In this document: piece by piece, positions 1-7,994 of the stretch
Position numbering within the stretch: position 1 is the stretch's first letter
Layout: each line of letters opens with the position of its first letter
DNA from: Chryseobacterium salivictor
GTDB lineage: Bacteria > Bacteroidota > Bacteroidia > Flavobacteriales > Weeksellaceae
Length of the DNA stretch: 64,000 nt
NCBI RefSeq assembly: GCF_004359195.1
Contig: NZ_CP037954.1
Span: 434,001 to 498,000, forward strand
Direction of reading: 5' to 3'
Notes under the pieces: model-generated
What the model was told of the DNA's origin: nothing
Databases searched by the model: none
Seen by the model: the letters and a program-made list of their open reading frames with translations, nothing else
Made by a program: the position numbers and the translations under genes

Positions 1-328
1 GCAGATCAGAATACAGGCAGTACAAACCTTACAGTCCCTGGAAAACCCTTCTACTGTAAATGATCTTACCGCATCTTATGCGAATCAGACAACAGACGTT
101 CAGGTTGAAATCATAAAGGCTTTAAAAATGGCAAAAGACCAAAGTTCTACAGATTTTTTAAAAACACAACTGATTGAGCATCCTTTTCCAAAGTTAAAAA
201 TCTTCGCGGCCGAAGCTCTTTTCGCGCTCGGCCAGGAATCTTTTTTAATCAGTCTGGCAGAAGACGGATCTGCTCCGGAGCAAATTATCCAAATTATTAA
301 ACACTCAATGCAGGAAAGGATATGTTAG
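1..328 (+). CDS. HEAT-repeat protein, 5' end outside window
   Basis: The reading frame is open from base 2 to the stop at 326-328, so only the last 108 residues are visible. They form repeated amphipathic helices, including segments such as IRIQAVQTLQSL and KLKIFAAEALFALG, which look like HEAT repeats. No catalytic motif is seen. The stop overlaps the start of the next gene by 7 bases, so the two are probably translationally coupled. A scaffold role in assembling the large glycosyltransferase next door is an inference. The N-terminus, and any signal or membrane anchor, lies outside the window. Confidence 0.75.
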   Translation, partial: QIRIQAVQTLQSLENPSTVNDLTASYANQTTDVQVEIIKALKMAKDQSSTDFLKTQLIEHPFPKLKIFAAEALFALGQESFLISLAEDGSAPEQIIQIIKHSMQERIC

Positions 329-3300
329 CGTTTTCACAGATCATTTATGAACTTATCATCTGGCTGTTCCTATTGTATGGAACAGCGGTATTTCTCGTTT
401 ACGGATGGATCGGAATTTATGCGCTCGGTGCTGTTATCCGATACAAAAAAGAGAATACTTTTACCGATTACAGCATTATCGCATCTAACCCGAATGCGCT
501 CACTTTCAGCGTTATTGCTCCCGCTTATAACGAAGGCATGACCATCGTAGAGAATGTAAGATCTCTTTTGTCTCTCTATTATCATAACCTGGAAATCATC
601 ATTGTAAATGATGGAAGCAAAGACGATTCGATATTAAAACTGATTGAGGCTTATGAACTTGAAGCAGTCTCTTTTTTTGTACAGGGTGAAATAGAAACCA
701 ATAAGATCCGCGAAGTTTATAAAAGCAAAAACCCCGCCTTCAAAAAATTAATTATCGTAGACAAAGACAATGGCGGTAAAGCAGATGCGCTGAACGTCGG
801 AGTCAATATATCTTCCGGTGAGTATCTTGTCTGTATCGACGTAGACTGTATTCTGGAACAGGACGCGATCTTGAAATTAGCAAAACCTTTTCTGGAACAA
901 ACCGATAAAAAATTGATTGCCTGTGGTGGAATCATCCGTCTGGCCAATAACTGTAAAATAGAAAATGGCAAAGTCACCGACATTAATATTCCCAAAACAC
1001 TGTTAGGAAGAACCCAGGCTTTAGAATATATCAGAGCTTTTGTCTTAGGGCGAATGGCCTGGTCACGCGCTTCAGGATTAATTTTAATTTCAGGGGCTTT
1101 CGGTGTTTTTGACCGAAAAATAGTTCTCGCCTGTGGAGGTTACGACCGGAAAACCGTTGGCGAAGATATGGAGTTGGTGGTCCGTATGCGAAAGTATATG
1201 GAAGAACAAAACGAACCCTACGAAGTTATCACCATTCCCGATCCTTTGTGCTGGACCGAAGCACCGGAAACAAAGGATATTCTAAAAAAACAGCGAAACC
1301 GCTGGATGCGTGGCACCATGGAGACGCTGTGGAAGCACCGTAAATTAATGTTTAATCCAAAATATGGAAAACTGGGAATGATCAGTCTTCCCTACTGGTT
1401 TTTTTTTGAATTCCTGGGCCCGCTGGTTGAATTTTTAGGTTATGTTATTTTTATTGTTTTTTTGATTTTAGGAATTATCAACTGGCCTTTCTTTATTATT
1501 TTATTCGCTTTGGTTATTTCATCAGGATTTCTTTTTTCGATCTATGGTATTTTGGTAGATCTCTTAAGTCACCAGGTTTATGCTAAAAGGAAAGATTTCC
1601 TCGCCTTAATCGGTACCGCCCTTTTAGAACCGTTCTATTTTCATCCTCTGGTGGTTAAAGCAGGAGTGAGCGGGTTTATCGATTATTTTAAAAAATCCCA
1701 CACTTGGGGCGAAATGACGAGACAGGGCTTTCATCAGAACCATCAGAATTTACCGTTCAAAAAGCGGGTGTGGGCAAAGCTCCAGCTTGGGCTTCATCAG
1801 TGGGGCCTATTTGCAGGTGTCTTTTTACTGCTGTTTTCAGTGGGAACCGTTTCAGAGTGGATTTGGTACCGACATACTTTTCAAACGCTGAACAGTCCAA
1901 TGCTCGGCGAACATCTTTTACTGAATAATCTGATATTTGTATTAAAATTGATAATGGGTTCTGGGCTCATTTATTTAATTTTAAATTTCCTGAAAGAAAG
2001 CTGGGCGAAAACTTTAATCGTCCTCACCTTCACCCTCGTCATTGTCACCCACTACCTTTTATTCATTTATTTTTCAGAATCTCATAATTTATTAGGTGCC
2101 GATATTCTGTATTACAGTAAAGCTGAAATGAAGCAGATTTTAGAGGCAAGCGGAATGCTCAGTTATAAAAACTTTGCCTTACTGGGAATTTTAGTTACCC
2201 TCTCTTTCATTCCTTTCTGGTTCGCTTCTAAATCCTCTTTTAAACCCAAATATGTTGGCGCAGTATTTTTAGGTCTCGGAGCAATCAGTTTTTCTGTCCC
2301 TAATGATATGCTGCTGTCAGATCATTCAAAAGGTTTAAATGAATTTGATCAGAACGCCGCGAAAAGCAAATGGGCTTATTTTTTAAATTCTAACATCGAT
2401 AACTTCATCAGTGAACATCCGGAATTAATTGCTTTTGGTGGTGATTCAAATAATTTTGAAATCAATTCGGGGATGCTCGACAAATCGTTCCCATTTTGGC
2501 GAAAAGAAAATACCCCGGACTTTTTAGGCTCGTATCTGAACAAATCTGAAAAAGTACCGAATCTTGTTTTCGTCCTCGTCGAAGGTTTAGGGCATGCCTA
2601 CAGTTCGCCGAACGGCTATGTCGGGAACTTCACGCCTTTCATCGATTCACTCGCAGGCAAAAGCCTTTATTGGGAAAATAATTTAAGTTCCACCGGCAGA
2701 ACATTTGGCGTTCTACCTACGATTACAGGTTCATTACCTTTCGGAAAAAACGGCTTTTTGGAAATAGAAAAAACGCCCGACCATTTCAATCTGTACACTG
2801 TTTTAAAATCAAACGGATTTGAAACAGGTTTTTTCTATGGCGGCAACAGTGCTTTTGACCGTATAAAAGAATTTCTGGAATACAGCAAAGTCGATAATAT
2901 AATAGATCAGTTTTCATATGATGCACCCTATCAAAAATTGCCGGCGAGCGTGGGCGGCGAAAGTTGGGGCTATGAGGATCAGGCTGTTTTCGGAAAAATG
3001 CTGCAGGTTCAGAAACCATTGGTAAAACCGTATTTCGATATTATTCTTACTTTATCAACGCATAATCCGTTTTTAATTAATAATGCTCCTTATTACGAGA
3101 AGTTGTTTACGCAACGGGTGAATTCAAATCAACTGTCAAACAAGCAGAAAAGATGGGCGCTGGATAACAAAAAGCAGTTGGTTTCAGTATTAAATCTGGA
3201 TGATGCATTACATGATTTTTTTAAAAGTTACCGAAAACGCGAAGATTTTAATAATACCATTTTTGTGATCACCGGTGACCACAGTATGCCGGAAATCACG

Positions 3301-3762
3301 CTGGAATCGAAAATAGACCGCTACCATGTTCCTTTGTTGGTGTATTCTCCTCTGCTAAAGGAGTCCAAACATTTTAGAAATATCGTAAGCCATTTTGATG
3401 TGGCACCTTCGATTCTGGCCTATTACAGAGAAAATTATACTATTTCGACTCCGTCTACTGTTACCTGGGTGGGCAGAGGTCTTTCAGAAAAACCAAGAAC
3501 TGACCAATTGAGGATTCCATTAATGCAGAGTAAAAATCAACTGATCGACTACGTTTACGGAAAATATCACCTGCAAAATAACCAACTTTTACTTTTAAAT
3601 AATCTGCAGGAAAATGGTATAAATAACCAAGCAGCTTTTAACAAAGCCAACGGGAGTTTCAAAGAGTTCAAAAATATGAATTCTCAGTTTTACAGCACTA
3701 AAAAGCTGATGCCGGATTCCGTGATCTCCAGCTTCATGAAAAAAACCCGATCGAACTTTTAA
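322..3762 (+). CDS. Fusion of GT2 glycosyltransferase and LTA-synthase/sulfatase-like phosphotransferase
   Basis: This 1146-residue polytopic membrane protein has two catalytic modules. After an N-terminal membrane helix comes a processive GT-A domain: APAYNE at 66-71, NDG at 96-98, DVD at 173-175, GED at 280-282 and QRNRW at 324-328. These are the usual D, DxD, ED and QxxRW signatures of cellulose, PNAG and hyaluronan synthases. About eight membrane helices follow (roughly 350-700). Residues 745-1100 form an alkaline-phosphatase-superfamily domain with VEGLGH (Glu754), a TGRTF stretch (Thr794 is the likely nucleophile by analogy with LtaS) and TGDHS (Asp986, His987). The first module should polymerise a glycan on cytosolic UDP-sugar. 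The second should act outside the membrane as a phosphoglycerol or phosphoethanolamine transferase or a sulfatase. The sugar and the donor are unknown. Confidence 0.85.
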   Translation: MLAFSQIIYELIIWLFLLYGTAVFLVYGWIGIYALGAVIRYKKENTFTDYSIIASNPNALTFSVIAPAYNEGMTIVENVRSLLSLYYHNLEIIIVNDGSKDDSILKLIEAYELEAVSFFVQGEIETNKIREVYKSKNPAFKKLIIVDKDNGGKADALNVGVNISSGEYLVCIDVDCILEQDAILKLAKPFLEQTDKKLIACGGIIRLANNCKIENGKVTDINIPKTLLGRTQALEYIRAFVLGRMAWSRASGLILISGAFGVFDRKIVLACGGYDRKTVGEDMELVVRMRKYMEEQNEPYEVITIPDPLCWTEAPETKDILKKQRNRWMRGTMETLWKHRKLMFNPKYGKLGMISLPYWFFFEFLGPLVEFLGYVIFIVFLILGIINWPFFIILFALVISSGFLFSIYGILVDLLSHQVYAKRKDFLALIGTALLEPFYFHPLVVKAGVSGFIDYFKKSHTWGEMTRQGFHQNHQNLPFKKRVWAKLQLGLHQWGLFAGVFLLLFSVGTVSEWIWYRHTFQTLNSPMLGEHLLLNNLIFVLKLIMGSGLIYLILNFLKESWAKTLIVLTFTLVIVTHYLLFIYFSESHNLLGADILYYSKAEMKQILEASGMLSYKNFALLGILVTLSFIPFWFASKSSFKPKYVGAVFLGLGAISFSVPNDMLLSDHSKGLNEFDQNAAKSKWAYFLNSNIDNFISEHPELIAFGGDSNNFEINSGMLDKSFPFWRKENTPDFLGSYLNKSEKVPNLVFVLVEGLGHAYSSPNGYVGNFTPFIDSLAGKSLYWENNLSSTGRTFGVLPTITGSLPFGKNGFLEIEKTPDHFNLYTVLKSNGFETGFFYGGNSAFDRIKEFLEYSKVDNIIDQFSYDAPYQKLPASVGGESWGYEDQAVFGKMLQVQKPLVKPYFDIILTLSTHNPFLINNAPYYEKLFTQRVNSNQLSNKQKRWALDNKKQLVSVLNLDDALHDFFKSYRKREDFNNTIFVITGDHSMPEITLESKIDRYHVPLLVYSPLLKESKHFRNIVSHFDVAPSILAYYRENYTISTPSTVTWVGRGLSEKPRTDQLRIPLMQSKNQLIDYVYGKYHLQNNQLLLLNNLQENGINNQAAFNKANGSFKEFKNMNSQFYSTKKLMPDSVISSFMKKTRSNF

Positions 3763-4997
3763 AACTTTTTGGTATATCCAAGAGAAAAATCATACTGATT
3801 TCCCTTTGTTTTAGGCAAATATTCTGTATTGTAATACATCGCAGAAATAGAGAACAGGTTTGTTTTTTGCACCGCAAAATTATATTCTCCGCCAATTTTG
3901 AAAGTTTTCAGTTTGTAGATTTCGTTTTCCAATAAATTGCTGAGATAACTTTCTGGGCTGATGCCGGTTCCGATTTGAAAAGCAAAATAATCCGTAGCTC
4001 CTGTGGTATAATAGCGAACCGTCCCCGTATAAGACTGAGAAATATTATCATTATCCGGCGTAATATAGGTCCTTAAATTAAACCAGAAATTCTTGTAATA
4101 TTTTCCTACAGATGCCGTATACATCCAAATATTATTACTAAAATAAAGTTGTCTGTAGCCTACTTCAGCTTCATAACTTTTGGGAAGATTCGCATTTAAA
4201 GAAACACCGCTTCTAAATTTCGGAAAGATTCCGACGTCATTGGAATAGCCCGCGCCTACATACAGATAAAACATTTTCGATAACTTCGGATAAGCCTCAA
4301 GTTCAAACTGAGTGCCGCTTGATGCAAATTTATTGGCGTAATTCCCTTTCAGAATAACCGACCCGATTGGCGTAACCCTTTTATAGCTGAGTCCTACAAT
4401 ATGCCAGTCATCATCAAACTGTTTATCAAAATGAGAAAAATTATAGGCAATACCCATGGCATTTTTAGAAGTAAAATCATTTATTTTAATGGAAAGAGCT
4501 CTGGCTTCTGTATTTTTGGGATTAATTCGTATAAGAGTATTGACAGCCTTCTCAGCGTCTGCGTAATTCGAATTATTAAAATCCACTTTCCCCTTCAACA
4601 ATAAAAGCGCTTCGGATTGAGGATGGTACTCCAGTCCTTTATTCAGGATTTCAATTGCTTTATCATTTTGGTCGTTCCAATATTCCAGAGAAGCGTATGC
4701 TATAAAAAAATCTTCATCACGAACTTCTTTTTTCTCAAGTCCATCAAACACAGCTCTTGCTGAACTTAAATCATTAGTCCACGTGTAAAGACGGCCTAAG
4801 AAAACAGAAATGTCGGTATAATCCGGTGCCTTTTCCAGCGCTTCCTTTGTGAGTTTAATAGCGGCGGTATAATCTTTCTGCTCAAAAGCAGCGTTCCGCG
4901 CTTCACTGAACAATTCATCAGCACTTAAATTTTGCTGGCTGTACAGTGCAAAAGGAAATAACAATACCATTAAAAAACCAAGACAATTTTTCATCAA
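3759..4997 (-). CDS. YaiO-family TPR and outer-membrane beta-barrel protein
   Basis: This 412-residue protein starts with a signal peptide ending near LYSQQ. Residues about 20-175 are TPR-like helical repeats (for example YTAAIKLTKEALEKAPDY and KAIEILNKGLEYHPQSEAL). Residues about 180-412 alternate aromatic and polar strands and end in KKF, a typical barrel C-terminus. TPR plus barrel is the plan of PgaA and BcsC exporters, but this barrel is smaller and matches the YaiO type. It converges on the glycosyltransferase fusion with a 4-base overlap, which supports a shared function: the outer-membrane exit or anchor for the polymer. Functional assignment is inferred from context. Confidence 0.8.
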   Translation of the reverse strand: MMKNCLGFLMVLLFPFALYSQQNLSADELFSEARNAAFEQKDYTAAIKLTKEALEKAPDYTDISVFLGRLYTWTNDLSSARAVFDGLEKKEVRDEDFFIAYASLEYWNDQNDKAIEILNKGLEYHPQSEALLLLKGKVDFNNSNYADAEKAVNTLIRINPKNTEARALSIKINDFTSKNAMGIAYNFSHFDKQFDDDWHIVGLSYKRVTPIGSVILKGNYANKFASSGTQFELEAYPKLSKMFYLYVGAGYSNDVGIFPKFRSGVSLNANLPKSYEAEVGYRQLYFSNNIWMYTASVGKYYKNFWFNLRTYITPDNDNISQSYTGTVRYYTTGATDYFAFQIGTGISPESYLSNLLENEIYKLKTFKIGGEYNFAVQKTNLFSISAMYYNTEYLPKTKGNQYDFSLGYTKKF

Positions 4998-5244
4998 ATT
5001 TCAAATAAAGGGTAAAAGATATTTTATATAAATTCAGGAAACAAATATATTGAACTTTTATTTAGTTATGCTTAATAACAAAAAGTGAAACTTCTATTTT
5101 TCATTACCCGAAATAGTCTGATGCCGACAATCTGAAGAGAATAATTCTCATTCAGGGGCAATAAAAAAGGTAAACCCTTTTTTTTAACCTGGAAATAACC
5201 GGAAAATATTGGCTTAATTTTCGCTTTTAATCTCTAAACTTTTA

Positions 5245-6267
5245 ATGAAAAATCCAACTTTTATTCGCCTCACCGATAAAGGAATATACTGCATTCCGGG
5301 TAAATTCTACATTGATCCCTGGAAACCCGTTGATCTGGCCGTAATTTCTCACGGGCACGGTGACCACGCACGTTGGGGAATGAAAAAATATTTGTGTCAT
5401 CGGTTTACGAAGCCCATTTTAAAACATAGAATTGGGGAAGATATTGAAATTCAAACGGTGGAATATGGAGAAGAAACTATTATTAATGGAGTAAAAATTT
5501 CCTTACATCCTGCCGGACATATCATCGGATCGGCGCAGATCAGAATGGAGTACAAAGGTTATGTGATTGTCTTTTCCGGAGATTATAAAACAGACGACGA
5601 CGGATTGTCAACGCCATTTGAATTGGTGAAATGCAATGAATTTATCACCGAAAGCACTTTTGGACTACCAATTTACAACTGGTTAAAACCGCAGGAATAT
5701 TCAGAATTAATGCAAACCTGGGTTCAGCAAAATCGCGAAAACGGTAAAACGTCTGTCTTCATTGGTTATTCTTTAGGAAAAGCCCAACGGATTATGAAAT
5801 CGATAGAAGGCAGAGGAAAGATTTTCGTTCATCAGTCGATCGGTAAACTGAATGAGGGAATGGAATCGGTCGGGATCGATTTACCCGAATATGAAACGCT
5901 GAATTTTCAGGAGAGTTTAAAATCAACCAACGGCGAAATCGTGATTTTACCGCCCGCATTATTTGATTCCAACATCATAAAAAAAATACCGAATCGTGCC
6001 ACCGCGATCTGTTCCGGCTGGATGCAGGTTCGGGGTTCCAGAAGGTGGCGCTCTGCGGATGCCGGATTTGCAATTTCCGATCACGCAGACTGGAACGGAT
6101 TAATTGAAACCGTGAAAGCCACCGAAGCCGAAAAAGTTTATGTCACCCACGGACAAACCGCCGTATTTTCTAAATATTTAAATGAAATCGGAATCAATGC
6201 CGTAGAATTAAAAACCATTTTCGGAGATGAAGAAACCACCGAAAAAGAACTGATAGAAACTAAATGA
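5245..6267 (+). CDS. Ligase-associated DNA exonuclease, metallo-beta-lactamase/beta-CASP fold
   Basis: The 340-residue protein has the metal site of MBL nucleases: HGHGDH at 36-41, His92 (HPAGH), Asp113 (SGDYK), the beta-CASP SDHADW at 278-283 and His302 (VTHG). It resembles the exonuclease that is always found beside an ATP-dependent ligase and Lhr-type helicase in bacteria, and should trim DNA ends during repair. Its stop overlaps the ligase start as ATGA, so the two are coupled. A Bacteroidetes-like promoter may lie in the AT-rich stretch at about 5205-5230, but I cannot assign it firmly. Confidence 0.9.
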   Translation: MKNPTFIRLTDKGIYCIPGKFYIDPWKPVDLAVISHGHGDHARWGMKKYLCHRFTKPILKHRIGEDIEIQTVEYGEETIINGVKISLHPAGHIIGSAQIRMEYKGYVIVFSGDYKTDDDGLSTPFELVKCNEFITESTFGLPIYNWLKPQEYSELMQTWVQQNRENGKTSVFIGYSLGKAQRIMKSIEGRGKIFVHQSIGKLNEGMESVGIDLPEYETLNFQESLKSTNGEIVILPPALFDSNIIKKIPNRATAICSGWMQVRGSRRWRSADAGFAISDHADWNGLIETVKATEAEKVYVTHGQTAVFSKYLNEIGINAVELKTIFGDEETTEKELIETK

Positions 6268-7844
6268 AAGATTTTGCCCAACTCATCAATGCGCTCGACA
6301 GCACCAACAAAACAACCGCGAAAGTAGAGGCGATGGTTTCTTACCTGAACACCGCAGATGCCAATGACAAGTTATGGTTCCTAGCTTTATTTACCGGCAA
6401 AAGACCGAAAAGACCGGTAAACACTAATCTTTTAAAACAATGGGCTTTAGAAATCACACTGCTTCCGGAGTGGCTTTTTATAGAATCGTATGCTGCCGTA
6501 GGCGATCTGGGCGAAACATTATCACTAATCCTTCCCAACGCAGAAAACCAAATCGATAAACCGTTAACACAATGGATGACCGAATTGACTGCCTTAAAAG
6601 ACCAAACCGATGATGAAAAGAAAAAGTATGTCCTGGAATCCTGGAACGGTTTGAATCATGTGGAACGATTCATCTTTAACAAATTAATTGGCGGAAGTTT
6701 TCGAATCGGAGTTTCTAAAAAACTGTTAATCAATGCACTGTCTAAATATTCCGGTATTGAAACCAATATTCTGATGCACAGCATTATGGGAAAATGGAAA
6801 ATCGAAGATAAGAATTTTGACGATTTAATTCTGGGAACCCATATCAATCCTGATGCTTCCAAACCTTATCCTTTTTGTCTGGCGTATCCTTTAGAAAAAG
6901 AAATTCAGGAACTGGGCGACCGGAAAAACTGGCAGGCAGAATTTAAATGGGACGGCATCCGCGGGCAGTTCATCAAGCGAAATGAAGAAATATTTATTTG
7001 GTCCCGCGGTGAAGAATTAGTCACAGAACAGTTTCCCGAAATTGTTTCCGCGTTAAAAGAAGTGGAAGGTAATTTTGTAATCGATGGTGAAATTCTCGTG
7101 GTAAAAGACGACAGAGTTCTTAATTTTAATGAACTGCAGAAACGCCTGAACCGAAAAACAATTCCTAAAAAAATGCTGGAGGAACTTCCTTGTCATATTT
7201 TTGTTTATGATATTTTGGAACTGGAATTTGAGGATCTGAGAGAAAGGTCTTTGTCTGAAAGACGATTGCTTTTAGAAAGTTTACTTGTAGATGCTCCACT
7301 CAAAAACATTAAAATATCAGAGATTATTACAACCGGCACTTGGGAAGAATTAGCCCAAATCAGAGAAAACTCCCGGGACAATAATTCTGAGGGTTTAATG
7401 TTAAAAGAAACAAATTCGCGATACCACGCCGGCAGAAAAAAAGGCGACTGGTGGAAATGGAAAGTCAGTCCGCTCACGATTGATGCGGTATTAATTTATG
7501 CTCAAAAAGGGTCCGGCCGCCGAAGCAGCTACTATACTGATTATACTTTTGCAGTAAAAAATGATGATAAACTCGTCACCATTGCGAAAGCTTATTCAGG
7601 TTTGACGGACAAAGAAATTATGGAAGTCAGCAAGTTTGTGAACAAAAACGCGATCGAAAAATTCGGGCCCGTCCGAACCGTAAAACCTGAACTGGTTTTT
7701 GAAATCGCTTTCGAAGGAATCGGTTTCAGCAGCCGGCATAAAAGTGGCGTGGCATTGCGCTTCCCGCGAATCGTTCGTTGGCGGCGGGACAAAACAGCCG
7801 ATCAAATTGATGACCTCGAGGAAATTAAAAAACTGATTACTTAA
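6264..7844 (+). CDS. ATP-dependent DNA ligase of the ligase-associated repair cassette
   Basis: This 526-residue protein is an ATP-dependent DNA ligase. The N-terminal DNA-binding domain (about 1-200) is followed by the adenylation domain with the nucleotidyl lysine in KWDG at 228-231. Later motifs include DGEILV and EGLMLK, then an OB-fold domain ending in the basic RFPRIVRWRRDK stretch. It should seal nicks in repair in addition to the essential NAD-dependent LigA, which is not in this window. The start overlaps the exonuclease stop by 4 bases. A 150-base gap separates it from the helicase, so the helicase may have its own promoter. Confidence 0.92.
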   Translation: MKDFAQLINALDSTNKTTAKVEAMVSYLNTADANDKLWFLALFTGKRPKRPVNTNLLKQWALEITLLPEWLFIESYAAVGDLGETLSLILPNAENQIDKPLTQWMTELTALKDQTDDEKKKYVLESWNGLNHVERFIFNKLIGGSFRIGVSKKLLINALSKYSGIETNILMHSIMGKWKIEDKNFDDLILGTHINPDASKPYPFCLAYPLEKEIQELGDRKNWQAEFKWDGIRGQFIKRNEEIFIWSRGEELVTEQFPEIVSALKEVEGNFVIDGEILVVKDDRVLNFNELQKRLNRKTIPKKMLEELPCHIFVYDILELEFEDLRERSLSERRLLLESLLVDAPLKNIKISEIITTGTWEELAQIRENSRDNNSEGLMLKETNSRYHAGRKKGDWWKWKVSPLTIDAVLIYAQKGSGRRSSYYTDYTFAVKNDDKLVTIAKAYSGLTDKEIMEVSKFVNKNAIEKFGPVRTVKPELVFEIAFEGIGFSSRHKSGVALRFPRIVRWRRDKTADQIDDLEEIKKLIT

Positions 7845-7994
7845 TTTTTAAAACTACGAAAGATCTCATAATTTTTTAATGATAATTTTGTTAAAGCAAG
7901 ACGTACGGCACCATAAAAAAAAAAGATTTTCCCTTTATTTTAATCGTGAAATATAAGAGTGAAACTGGTGTTTGAAAATATATTTAAATTCTGA

